64,000 nt of DNA from positions 1-64,000 of the forward strand of contig JAFVAO010000069.1 of assembly GCA_017480445.1 (NCBI GenBank). Direction: 5' to 3'. The translations under genes and the position numbers were made by a program. The stretch's first letter is position 1; the number at the start of each line of letters is the position of its first letter. This DNA comes from Lachnospiraceae bacterium. GTDB taxonomy: Bacteria; Bacillota; Clostridia; Lachnospirales; Lachnospiraceae. The notes beneath the pieces were generated by a model, which was not told where the DNA came from, did not search any database, and saw only the letters and a list, made by a program, of their open reading frames with translations. This document shows positions 48,803-58,056 of this stretch, piece by piece.

Positions 48803-51412
48803 ATGCGGATACTTTGGCTGTGTAATATTATGCTGCCGATGGTTGCACGACAGCTGCAACGGGAGGCGAGCAATAAAGAGGGATGGCTGTCCGGACTGGC
48901 TTCGGTGGTGCTGAAGCGGCGCGCTGAGAATGATGTGGAGCTGTCGGTGGCGTTTCCCATGGAGGGGAAGCTGACCGGTGCGGAGCAGCTTGCCTGTCCT
49001 GCAGGCACGGTTTACAAGGGCAGTGTCGCTGTGGGAGAGGGCGCTTTGACCTGGTATGGCTTCGCGGAGGACGTAGTGAACCCGCATGTGTACGACCGCG
49101 CGCTGGAGAAGCAGCTGCGCCGCATCGTGCAGGATTTCCGGCCGGATCTGGTGCACTGCTTTGGGACGGAGTATCCGCACACGCTGGCGATGTGTCGCGT
49201 GTTTCCGGACAAGCGGAGGATACTGGTCGGTATTCAGGGATTGTGTAAGGTCTATGCCAACGCGTATTTTGCCAATCTGCCGGAGAGCCTGACACGATCT
49301 GCCACGCCGCGCGATCTGGCGAAGCGCGATGATCTGCGCAGCCAGCAGCGGAAATTCGCGCTGCGGGGCGAGATGGAGTATGAGGCGATCCGCCTGGCGG
49401 GGAACGTGACCGGCCGGACGGACTGGGATCGTCATTATACCGGGCAGTGGAATCCGAAGGCGCGTTATTTTGCGATGAACGAGACGCTGCGGCCGGATTT
49501 TTATACGGACCGTTGGAGCCCGGAGGGATGCGAACCGCATTCGATTTTCCTAAGTCAGGGAGATTATCCCATCAAGGGGCTGCATTATATGCTGCTGGCA
49601 CTGCCGGCGATTCGCAGGGCATATCCCGATGTGAAAGTGTATGTGGCCGGCAACAGCTGCGTCCGCGACGGAAATCTGGTGAACCGCATGAAGGTGTCCG
49701 CCTACGGGAAATTTTTGCAGGAGCTGATCCGCAAGTATGGATTGCAGGATTGCGTCTGCTTTTTGGGGCGGCTGGATGTCACACAAATGAAGCAGCGCTA
49801 CCTGCGCAGCAACTTGTTTGTGTGCTGTTCCTCCATCGAGAATTCCCCCAATTCCCTCGGGGAGGCCATGATTCTGGGCGTGCCCTGTGTCAGCGCAGAT
49901 GTGGGCGGGATCCGCAGTATTTTCACGGACGGTACGGATGGCATTCTCTACAGAGGCTATCGCTCGCCCGACAATTCTTTTGACGATGTGACAGATCCGG
50001 GGGAGCAGCGGGAGGAGTTAAAAAAGCAGGCGGGCGCTCTGAGTGCCGCAGTCATCCGGATGTTTTCCGATGCAGAGCGGATGCAGGCGTATACGGAGCA
50101 GGCGCGCAGACACGCGCTTGTCACCCATGATCCGGAGCACAATTATGAGCGGCTGATCGAGATTTATACGGAGATTGTGCGAGGACAGGAGGAGCCGGAC
50201 AGCGCGCCCCGTTTTGTCTTCGTGTCGAATTATATCAATCATCACCAGATTCCCTTTTGCGAGGCGATGGTTGCGCGGTTGGGGCGGGATTTTGTCTTTA
50301 TCCAGACCCAGCCTATGGAGGAAGAGCGTGTGCGCATGGGATGGCAGACACAGGAGACGCTGCCCTACGTGCTGTATGCCTATGAGGAGCCGGAGCGGTG
50401 CGCCGATCTGATCGATACGGCGGCAGTGGTGCTGTACGGAGGATTAGATGAGGAATGTTATATCTCCCGCAGATTGCAGCGCGGTCTGCCGGTGATCCGA
50501 TACAGTGAGCGCCTGTACAAGGAGGGGCAGTGGAAGGCGGTATCGCCGAGAGGGCTGGTCAAAAAATACCGCGACCATACGCAGTACCGCGGACAGGAGG
50601 TGTATCTTCTCTGCGCCGGCGCGTATGTTCCGTCGGATTTTCACATTGTGCAGGCATATCCCGGGAAAATGCTCAAATGGGGGTATTTCCCGGAGACGAA
50701 GCACTATGATGTGGACCGGCTGCTCGCGGACAAGCAGCCCGCTACGATCCTGTGGGCGGCCAGATTCCTGGACTGGAAGCATCCCGAGGCGCCCCTTGCC
50801 TGTGCGCAGTACCTCAAGAAAAGAGGGATTGCATTTCACATGCAGATCGTGGGCGGCGGGCAGATGCAGCCACTGGTGGATCGTCTGATGGAGGAATACG
50901 GGCTGGCGGATGTGGTGGAGCTTGTAGGTTACCAAACGCCGGAAGAGGTGCGCAGGCGGATGGAGCAGACGGATATCTATCTGGCGACCAGCGACCGGAA
51001 GGAAGGCTGGGGCGCCGTGCTGAACGAGGCGATGAACAGCGGCTGCGCGGTGGTTGCAAGTCACATGATGGGAGCGGCGCCCTATCTGATCCGGCACGGA
51101 GAGAATGGATTTGTGTATGAGGACGGCAGGGAGGGCGAGCTGTTTATCTATGTGGAGCAGCTGCTGCAGGATCGGGCGCTTACACAGCGCATGGGACGGG
51201 CGGCGGTGCAGACCATTGTAGACGAGTGGAACGCGGAGACCGCGGCCGAGCGACTGGTGGCGTTTTGCGAGGCGAAGGCGTTTCTGGCGCCGGCGCACAG
51301 TTTGGATAGGACAGAGCAGGAGACGGGCATCGCTTCGAGCGGGCCTTGTTCTGTCGCCGAGGTGATCGGTGAGAAGGAGATGTTATGGAGAATCAGGGAA
51401 AACAGGATTTGA
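48803..51412 (+). CDS. Tandem glycosyltransferase, two family 4-like domains
   Basis: An 869-residue protein with two GT-B-type halves. The first (about 1-460) has a C-terminal nucleotide-sugar site with IFLSQGDYPIKGLHYMLLALP and SIENSPNSLGEAMILGVPCV. The second (about 470-840) begins FVFVSNYINHHQIPFCEAM and ends with ILWAARFLDWKHPE and SDRKEGWGAVLNEAMNSGCAVV, carrying the family 4 EX7E region. Both donor sites look intact, so it may add two sugars in sequence. A Gly/Ser/Glu tail follows. The start has AGGAGG upstream, and it overlaps the next gene by 28 bases. Confidence 0.85.
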   Translation: MRILWLCNIMLPMVARQLQREASNKEGWLSGLASVVLKRRAENDVELSVAFPMEGKLTGAEQLACPAGTVYKGSVAVGEGALTWYGFAEDVVNPHVYDRALEKQLRRIVQDFRPDLVHCFGTEYPHTLAMCRVFPDKRRILVGIQGLCKVYANAYFANLPESLTRSATPRDLAKRDDLRSQQRKFALRGEMEYEAIRLAGNVTGRTDWDRHYTGQWNPKARYFAMNETLRPDFYTDRWSPEGCEPHSIFLSQGDYPIKGLHYMLLALPAIRRAYPDVKVYVAGNSCVRDGNLVNRMKVSAYGKFLQELIRKYGLQDCVCFLGRLDVTQMKQRYLRSNLFVCCSSIENSPNSLGEAMILGVPCVSADVGGIRSIFTDGTDGILYRGYRSPDNSFDDVTDPGEQREELKKQAGALSAAVIRMFSDAERMQAYTEQARRHALVTHDPEHNYERLIEIYTEIVRGQEEPDSAPRFVFVSNYINHHQIPFCEAMVARLGRDFVFIQTQPMEEERVRMGWQTQETLPYVLYAYEEPERCADLIDTAAVVLYGGLDEECYISRRLQRGLPVIRYSERLYKEGQWKAVSPRGLVKKYRDHTQYRGQEVYLLCAGAYVPSDFHIVQAYPGKMLKWGYFPETKHYDVDRLLADKQPATILWAARFLDWKHPEAPLACAQYLKKRGIAFHMQIVGGGQMQPLVDRLMEEYGLADVVELVGYQTPEEVRRRMEQTDIYLATSDRKEGWGAVLNEAMNSGCAVVASHMMGAAPYLIRHGENGFVYEDGREGELFIYVEQLLQDRALTQRMGRAAVQTIVDEWNAETAAERLVAFCEAKAFLAPAHSLDRTEQETGIASSGPCSVAEVIGEKEMLWRIRENRI

Positions 51413-52389
51413 TCAGTGTGATCATACCGGTTTACAATCTGATGGCTTACCTGCCGCGGTGCGTGGCGTCGGTGCGCGCCCAGACCTACACGGCGCTGGA
51501 GATTTTGCTGGTGGATGACGGATCGACGGACGGATCGGCGCAGCTGTGTGATGACATGGCGGCGGAGGACGATCGAATCCGCGTGCTGCACAAGGAGAAC
51601 GGCGGCTCCTCGTCCGCGCGCAACGCCGGATTGGCGCTGGCCACGGGGGCTTACATCGGGTTTGTGGACGGCGACGACTATATTGATCCGCAGATGTATG
51701 CGCTGCTGCAGCAGGGGCTGAAGACCTACGGCACCAGTGTGGCGCAGATCGGGCGGGATGAGATCGATGAACAGGGCAGGCGGCTGCCGGATATCTGCGT
51801 GCCACCGGAATCTGCGGAGCGGATTCCTCCCAGAGAGTTTCTGAAGGAGCTCTTGCTGCATCGGGGAGACTGTTCCTTCTGTACGAAGCTGTTTGCCGCA
51901 GAGGTGCTGCGGGGAAAGCGTTTTCCGGAGGGTACGCTCAATGAAGACTTTCATTTTCTGGTGGAGCTGCTGCCGCAGCTCGGGGAGATCGTCTCTCTGC
52001 CGCAGCAGACTTATCACGTGTTTTACCGCATGGGCAGTAATTCCCGCAAGAAGGACAAGGATCAGTTTTCACGGGTATACACGGACAATGTCAACAATGC
52101 GGATCTGGTGCTTCGCGGAATCGATCCGGCGGATCAGGAGCTTGAGCGGATCGCCTTCCGGTTCGGGGTCTTCCAGCGGCTCGACTACCTGCTGCATATA
52201 CCGATCCGCCGTATGACGGGAAAGAACACGTTTTACCGGCGGGTGGTGCGGGATCTGCGCAGAGGATATATACGGGCGATGGCCAATCCGTATTTGACGG
52301 TGAAAAACAAGGTGTATCTGACACTCTTTGTCGTCGCGCCGCGGACCGTGCGCGAGGTGCACCGGAAGCTGAAGGGATTTGACAAATAG
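51385..52389 (+). CDS. Glycosyltransferase family 2
   Basis: A 334-residue GT2 enzyme with ISVIIPVYNLMAYLPRCVASV, DDGSTDGSAQLC, NGGSSSARNAGLALATG and the DGDDYIDP metal site. The C-terminal half has the acceptor segment TLNEDFHFLVELLP and a basic hydrophobic end likely to lie on the membrane. The start overlaps the preceding tandem enzyme and has GAGAAGGAG upstream. Confidence 0.9.
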   Translation: MENQGKQDLISVIIPVYNLMAYLPRCVASVRAQTYTALEILLVDDGSTDGSAQLCDDMAAEDDRIRVLHKENGGSSSARNAGLALATGAYIGFVDGDDYIDPQMYALLQQGLKTYGTSVAQIGRDEIDEQGRRLPDICVPPESAERIPPREFLKELLLHRGDCSFCTKLFAAEVLRGKRFPEGTLNEDFHFLVELLPQLGEIVSLPQQTYHVFYRMGSNSRKKDKDQFSRVYTDNVNNADLVLRGIDPADQELERIAFRFGVFQRLDYLLHIPIRRMTGKNTFYRRVVRDLRRGYIRAMANPYLTVKNKVYLTLFVVAPRTVREVHRKLKGFDK

Positions 52390-52462
52390 TACCAACCGGA
52401 GCGGGCGGCGGATATGCTAGGATATACTTAGCGATAGATTGCCCGAAGGAGGTTTTGTGAAG

Positions 52463-54589
52463 ATGGGAGCAGGAATACGGAAGCGGAGAAAGAGCATAGG
52501 AGCCCTGGTGCTGGCGGTCAGCGTACTGACGGCGGGGATGCGGTTCGCGCCGGTCGGTGAACGGACGCAGACGGTGCAGGCGGCAGAGGTGCAGGCGGAG
52601 GAGTTGGCGCAGCTTGCAGGGGAGAGAGACATACTGGCGCTTGTCTATCTGTGCGAGGAGCGGGAGGCACGCGCAGAGGCTTCTGACGCGGCGGAGGCGG
52701 TGGCCACGCTGACAAGCGGACAGACAGTGTATATTCAGGATGCAGTGTACGATGATGCGGCAGGCACTCTGTGGCTGCAGGTGTCTTTCTGGGACGGAGA
52801 GACGCTGCGCACCGGATACATAGAGCGCGCGTACCTGGCGTGCTCGGATGAGCGTTTCCTTGCATGGGAGCAGGCATTTCGGCAGAGCAGTGTGGCAGGT
52901 ACATTTGACGGAGTCGATCGGGTCTTTGCCGCGGCCGGTGAGGTCACGGCGGACGTGGCGCAGTTTCCGGCAAGCTATCAGAGCGGCCTGATGGCGCTGA
53001 AAAGCGCCCATCCCCAGTGGGTGTTCGTACCCATGGACACCGGTTTAAAATGGGACACGGTGATCACGGAGGAGTTAAAGGGCGGGAAGAGTCTGGTGCA
53101 CAAAAGCTTTCCGGATTATACCAAGGACGGCGCCTACGACGACGGCAACTGGTTCTATGCCACCCGGGAGATTCTGGAGTATTACATGGATCCCCGCAAC
53201 GCGATGACGGAGGCAGGGATTTTTCAGTTTGAACTGCTGACCTACAACAAGACCTATCATACCGAGACGGCGGTGGAGAGCTTTCTGGCGAACACCTTTA
53301 TGAAAAGCCCGGACAAAGCGCCCGGGACTTCCATGACCTACGCCCATATTTTCTGGGCGGTCGGTTCCGAGGAGGGACGGGAGGTCAGCCCGTTCCATCT
53401 GGCGGCGCGGGTATATCAGGAGCAGGGGAAGGGCACGTCCGGTTTGATCTCCGGCACCTATCCGGGGTATGAAGGATATTACAATCATTTCAACGTGGGC
53501 GCCACCGGCACCACCACGGAGCAGGTCATTGTAAACGGTCTCAAATATGCGAAGGAGCACGACTGGACCAACGCGTATTACTCGATTCTGGGCGGTTCCG
53601 ATGTGATCTCTGCCAATTATATCAAGAAGGGGCAGGACACGCTGTATCTGGAGAAATACAACGTCAATCCCAAGGCGTACCACGCCCTGTACACGCATCA
53701 GTATATGCAGAATATCTCGGCGCCTTCCTCGGAGGGAGCGAGCATCAAGAGGCTGTATGCGAACGCCGATTCGCTGGACAACAGCTTTGTATTCAAGATT
53801 CCGGTATTTGACAATATGCCTTCGACCGCGTGTCCTTATCCGACAGAGCAGAGCGCGACCAATTTGACGCTGAAGATTCCGTCCGGATACGACACGGTGA
53901 TCTGGGTGGACGGCGTGCCGTATACCTCCCAGAGCGTGGACGGCGGGCGCGGCGTGAACGTGGAGGCGGAGAACGCGACTACAGCGGTGGTGTACAGCTA
54001 CACAAAGGACGGTGTGCCCGGCGGCATGTATGTGTGGACGCTCACCTATCAAAACGGTACCTATAAGGCCACGGCACAGACCGGGCTGCAGGATCTGGTC
54101 AGCTATCATGGGTTTTCCATGCGCGTTGCGGGCGAGGCGTCGATGCGCGTGAAATTCGGCATGGATGTCGACGGAAAGGCGCAGCTTCTGGCGGATGGCG
54201 TGAATGGCTATCGCCTAAAGGAATACGGTACGCTGATCACGACCCAGCGGGATTTTGCGGCAGCGCCGCTTGTGATCGGCGGAGAAGCCGTGGAGGGGGA
54301 CAAGGCGTGGGCTGCATCGGACGGAAGCAGCGAGGCGGATGCCGTGTATGAGACCGTGGCGGGAAGAGCGCGGTACGTCACGCAGCTTGCGGAGATATCA
54401 AGCGGCGCATACAGCACCGCGTATGCCTGCAGAGGATATGTGATCCTGTCGAAGGATGGGGCGGATTATGTGCTGTACGGCCCGATTGTCTCGAAGACGA
54501 TGCGTGGGCTGGCAGAGCAGATCCTGCAGTCGGGAGCTTACGCAGAAGGCTCCGACGCATATGACTATCTGGAGCAGATCGTGAATTAG
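52463..54589 (+). CDS. Secreted glucosaminidase-like protein with N-terminal SH3-type region
   Basis: A 708-residue exported protein with a signal peptide (KRRKSIGALVLAVSVLTAG, cleavage near QAAE). Next comes an SH3-like segment (TSGQTVYIQDAVYDDAAG, LRTGYIERAYL), then a 230-residue region with YYMDPRNAMTEAGIFQFELL, SGLISGTYPGYEGYYNHFNVGA and AYYSILGGSDVISANYIKKGQDT. That order is typical of the LytD/endo-beta-N-acetylglucosaminidase-like group in Clostridia. The last 250 residues are of unknown fold. It probably trims peptidoglycan or the glycan. The ATG at 52463 is 10 bases after GGAGG; a GTG at 52457 is 4 bases after it. Confidence 0.75.
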   Translation: MGAGIRKRRKSIGALVLAVSVLTAGMRFAPVGERTQTVQAAEVQAEELAQLAGERDILALVYLCEEREARAEASDAAEAVATLTSGQTVYIQDAVYDDAAGTLWLQVSFWDGETLRTGYIERAYLACSDERFLAWEQAFRQSSVAGTFDGVDRVFAAAGEVTADVAQFPASYQSGLMALKSAHPQWVFVPMDTGLKWDTVITEELKGGKSLVHKSFPDYTKDGAYDDGNWFYATREILEYYMDPRNAMTEAGIFQFELLTYNKTYHTETAVESFLANTFMKSPDKAPGTSMTYAHIFWAVGSEEGREVSPFHLAARVYQEQGKGTSGLISGTYPGYEGYYNHFNVGATGTTTEQVIVNGLKYAKEHDWTNAYYSILGGSDVISANYIKKGQDTLYLEKYNVNPKAYHALYTHQYMQNISAPSSEGASIKRLYANADSLDNSFVFKIPVFDNMPSTACPYPTEQSATNLTLKIPSGYDTVIWVDGVPYTSQSVDGGRGVNVEAENATTAVVYSYTKDGVPGGMYVWTLTYQNGTYKATAQTGLQDLVSYHGFSMRVAGEASMRVKFGMDVDGKAQLLADGVNGYRLKEYGTLITTQRDFAAAPLVIGGEAVEGDKAWAASDGSSEADAVYETVAGRARYVTQLAEISSGAYSTAYACRGYVILSKDGADYVLYGPIVSKTMRGLAEQILQSGAYAEGSDAYDYLEQIVN

Positions 54590-54630
54590 GCTGCCGGTGC
54601 GGAAGGATAAAGAGGAGTTCTAAACAGCGC

Positions 54631-56334
54631 ATGAACAGGAAAATGACAAAGGGGCAGAAAAAGACAAAACCACATGGGCAGGTGGCACACCGGGAGAGTG
54701 TGCCGGAGTCTTTTGCGCTTTTTTTCGAGTTCTTGCTGAAGTGTTTTTCCGTTCTCTGCGCAGTGCTGGTTCTGGGGGGATTGCCGTTTTATTATCAGGA
54801 CGGTTATACCCATATCGGCAGCGATAAATCGTATTTTTTCCGCACGGCGACAGCGTATGTGGGCAAGGTGTTCCTGCCGGTGCTGGGACTCTATCTGGTC
54901 GCCGGGGTTGCGGCGGTGCTGCTGCGGCGGAAGCAGAAGCCGGACGGTGCCGAAATGCGGCGGGCAGGGGTCGTGCCGGCGGATTTTTTCGCACTGTGTT
55001 ACGGAGGTGCGGCGGTGCTCTCCTGGTACTGCTCGCGCTACCGCAGCACGGCGCTGTGGGGAACGAAGGGCTGGTACATGGGGATGGTGCCGCAGCTTGC
55101 GTTTGTGGCGTTGTATCTGTTGCTGTCCTTTTTCGGATGGAAGGCTGTCACCAAAGGCATCCTGTACGCGACGCTGCCGGTATCGGCTGCGGTGTTCCTG
55201 CTCGGATGTATCAACCGGTTTGACATCTGGCCGATTCCCATGGCACATGCCGGCCTGCCTCTCTACATCTCCACCATCGGCAATATCAACTGGTTCTGCA
55301 GCTATGCAGTGACGCTGGCCTTTGTCGGGGCCGGTCTGTTCTGGATGGATCGCGGGGCGAACCGGTGGCGTACCATCGCACTCGCCGTCTATGTGCTGCT
55401 TGCATTTGCCGCGCTGCTTTTGCAGGGCAGTGAGAGCGGCATCTTTGCGCTGGGTGTGGTGTTTGTACTGCTGTTTCTGTGGTCGTGTTTTGCGCAGGAT
55501 CAGAAAAAAATGCAGCGGTTTTTCCAACTGGCAGCGCTGCTTGCGGGTGCGGGCAGCGGGATTTTTGCGTTGCGCCGTCTGTTCCCGGGACGGATGAATT
55601 ATACTTCTTCCATAGGCGCGTTGTGCTACAGTCCGTGGGCGGTCTGTGCGCTTGCAGCCGCGGGAATCGGATATCTGTATGTCACACGTTTCTACGCGGG
55701 AGATAGCCGCTTTTGCGCGCGGAATATCCTGCACCGGCTGGCGCGGGTGCTTGCGGTTGCGCTGCCGGTGGCAGCGGTGGTGTTCGTCGGCATGATCGCG
55801 CTGAATACGGCGCGGCCGGGAAGCCTGGGCGTCCTCTCCGGGCAGCGTGTCTTTACCTTTGATCGGAAGTGGGGGAGCTCCCGCGGTGCCACCTGGACGA
55901 CGGGAATCCGCTGTTTTGCGGAGCAGGATGCGCTGCATAAGCTGACCGGCGTGGGACCGGACTGTATGGCGGATTTTCTCTATCATGACGCCAGTGACGC
56001 GCTGCAGAAGGCGGCGCGGGAGGCGTTTGTGAATAAGCGGCTGACCAACGCACACTGCGAGGTGCTGACAATCCTTGTCAACATCGGGCTGTTGGGCGCG
56101 ATCAGCTATCTTGGGATGTGGATCGGTCTGTTGAAACAGCTGCTGTCCGCGCGAAACGGCACATCGCCCGAGGAGGCTATGGCGCTGGCCTGCGGTCTGG
56201 GGGCGTTTGCCTACTGCTTCAACAATCTGTGGAGCTTTCAGCAGTCCATCGGCGCAGCGACGGTTTTTGCCGTGCTGGGATTAGGGATGTTCTGCAAAAG
56301 ACAGGCGTCAAAAGAAGGGCGAAAGAACGGATAA
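54631..56334 (+). CDS. O-antigen ligase/polymerase-like membrane protein
   Basis: A 567-residue membrane protein with about twelve helices, a basic N terminus and a large non-membrane loop between late helices (FTFDRKWGSSRGATWTTGIRCFAEQ, then GVGPDCMADFLYHDA). This resembles the Wzy_C/WaaL group that polymerises or transfers glycans outside the membrane. The ribosome site is unclear (GAGGAG about 15 bases upstream); an in-frame ATG at 54643 is possible. A second, different ligase-like gene follows. Confidence 0.75.
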   Translation: MNRKMTKGQKKTKPHGQVAHRESVPESFALFFEFLLKCFSVLCAVLVLGGLPFYYQDGYTHIGSDKSYFFRTATAYVGKVFLPVLGLYLVAGVAAVLLRRKQKPDGAEMRRAGVVPADFFALCYGGAAVLSWYCSRYRSTALWGTKGWYMGMVPQLAFVALYLLLSFFGWKAVTKGILYATLPVSAAVFLLGCINRFDIWPIPMAHAGLPLYISTIGNINWFCSYAVTLAFVGAGLFWMDRGANRWRTIALAVYVLLAFAALLLQGSESGIFALGVVFVLLFLWSCFAQDQKKMQRFFQLAALLAGAGSGIFALRRLFPGRMNYTSSIGALCYSPWAVCALAAAGIGYLYVTRFYAGDSRFCARNILHRLARVLAVALPVAAVVFVGMIALNTARPGSLGVLSGQRVFTFDRKWGSSRGATWTTGIRCFAEQDALHKLTGVGPDCMADFLYHDASDALQKAAREAFVNKRLTNAHCEVLTILVNIGLLGAISYLGMWIGLLKQLLSARNGTSPEEAMALACGLGAFAYCFNNLWSFQQSIGAATVFAVLGLGMFCKRQASKEGRKNG

Positions 56335-56337
56335 AAT

Positions 56338-56366
56338 TTGCCATTTATGGGGGTAAATGGTATAAT
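56338..56366 (+). promoter_or_regulatory. Internal promoter within the polysaccharide locus
   Basis: TTGCCA (56338-56343) and TATAAT (56361-56366) are 17 bases apart, with TGG before the -10. The next ribosome site and ATG (56401) lie 34 bases downstream. It would let the second half of the locus be expressed separately. Confidence 0.7.
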
Positions 56367-56400
56367 ATACTGTATGCATAAATTTTCGTGGGAGACAAGG

Positions 56401-58056
56401 ATGCAGGCAGAATGGCATGTGGATAAAAAGAGAATTTTATATACCGTCTGTTTTTTCCTGTTCTGCCTGATCGATCAGCGGATCAAGACGGGGAGCGGAC
56501 TGGACGGCCAGATCGAAACCTTTCGTGCGCTGACCGGCGTGGGCGTGGCTGTGCTGACCTTGACGGGATGCCGCATGAGCCGCGTGAAGGCGCATAAGGC
56601 GCTCTATCTGGTGTGGAGTCTGCTCAGCGTGATCGGGGGCGCGTTCTTCGTTGCGCGCGGGCAGCAGGTGGTGTGGTTTGGGAATGCGCGCGCTGCGCTT
56701 GCGGCGAATGTGCTGCTCTGGGGCAATATTCTGCTCTACACGATATCAGGACTGTTCGGGAAGGAGCGGTACGGCGGCAGACAGATCGACCGGCGGTTTG
56801 CCTGTGCGTGGCTTGTCATGATGGGACTGATGTGTGTGTCCCGCAGCACGTATCATTGGCCGGCGATGTACCTGGTGATGTTCGGGTGTTTTTATCTGAT
56901 GGATTACGAGCGCGCGGATCTGGAAAAACTCTTTCTGGGGATGTTGGACGGCGTGATTCTCGCGTTCTTTATCCTGCAGGGATGGTGCTTTGTATTCCGC
57001 CCCTACGATGAGGTGCGCTATGTCGGCGTGTACAATAATTGCAATCTGAACGCGCTGTTTTATCTGACGGTGCTTGCCGCCGTGCTGGCGAAGCTGTTAT
57101 TGCTGTACGCGGCAGACGACGGAAAAGCGCATCGCTTGGCAAAGCTTTTTTATATGGCCGGCGTGGGTGCATTGTTTGGATTTTTGTTTTTGACGGTGAG
57201 CAGGACGGGGTGGATGACCATGGTCGTGCTCACGTTCGTGGGTCTGCTGTTTTTACAAAGGCTGCTTCGGCCTTCGGGAAAGCTTGGGTATTGGTGCAAG
57301 AGTGTATTGCTTTTGGCACTGTGTTTTTGTCTGACCTTTCCGGCGGTGTTTGGCGCGACGCGTTATCTGCCGCCGCTGTTCCATCATCCGGTGTGGTTCT
57401 TCGGAGAGTGGAGCGAGGATAAGGTGCATTCTTGGGATCCGTGGGATTCCGAGAAATTCGTGGATCTGGACGAGCTGATGGCGATCGCCAATAAGCGCGT
57501 GGCAGCAGTGCTTGCGGATGTGCTGCACACAGATGCGGCACAGGAACCGGTCGGGGAGACGGATGGAACCGCGGTGGAGCTTCGGGAGAATCAGGAGCCG
57601 AAAGCGGTCTCCGAGATCCAGCAGCAGCTCTACGACGAGGCATTGGCGGCAGGCTACGCATTCCCCCCGGGTGTCAAAGCGGGTGCCGTGCAGGTGCGGA
57701 AAGCCATCTACCGCTATTATATCCACCTGTTGAACCTGACAGGGCACCCGGAGTCGGAGGAGGGGTTCCAAATGACCGCTACGCACCGCATCGGGCATGC
57801 GCATAATATTTATTTGCAGTGGGGCGTGGATTTTGGCGTACCGGCGATGCTTTTGCTGATTGTGCTGGTGATCTGGACAATTGGCCGATTCGCGGCGGAT
57901 GCATGGAAGTCCCGTTCGGTGCAGAGCGCGGGATATCTGTTGTTTTTCCTGGTACCATGCATCTTCGGCATGCTGGAATACGCCTGGGGCGCGGGGAGTG
58001 TGACGATCACCATGCTGTTCGTGGCGTGGAGAAGGATGATACGCAATGAGGATTGA
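56401..58056 (+). CDS. O-antigen ligase family membrane protein
   Basis: A 551-residue membrane protein with about eleven helices and a large loop (about 325-450) between late helices, rich in acidic residues and ending in MTATHRIGHAHNIYLQWGVDFGV. This HNxxLQ-type segment is typical of WaaL/Wzy proteins. The ATG at 56401 has GGAG 7 bases upstream, and the promoter at 56338 supports this start over in-frame ATGs nearer the promoter. It overlaps the dehydratase gene by 11 bases. Confidence 0.82.
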   Translation: MQAEWHVDKKRILYTVCFFLFCLIDQRIKTGSGLDGQIETFRALTGVGVAVLTLTGCRMSRVKAHKALYLVWSLLSVIGGAFFVARGQQVVWFGNARAALAANVLLWGNILLYTISGLFGKERYGGRQIDRRFACAWLVMMGLMCVSRSTYHWPAMYLVMFGCFYLMDYERADLEKLFLGMLDGVILAFFILQGWCFVFRPYDEVRYVGVYNNCNLNALFYLTVLAAVLAKLLLLYAADDGKAHRLAKLFYMAGVGALFGFLFLTVSRTGWMTMVVLTFVGLLFLQRLLRPSGKLGYWCKSVLLLALCFCLTFPAVFGATRYLPPLFHHPVWFFGEWSEDKVHSWDPWDSEKFVDLDELMAIANKRVAAVLADVLHTDAAQEPVGETDGTAVELRENQEPKAVSEIQQQLYDEALAAGYAFPPGVKAGAVQVRKAIYRYYIHLLNLTGHPESEEGFQMTATHRIGHAHNIYLQWGVDFGVPAMLLLIVLVIWTIGRFAADAWKSRSVQSAGYLLFFLVPCIFGMLEYAWGAGSVTITMLFVAWRRMIRNED

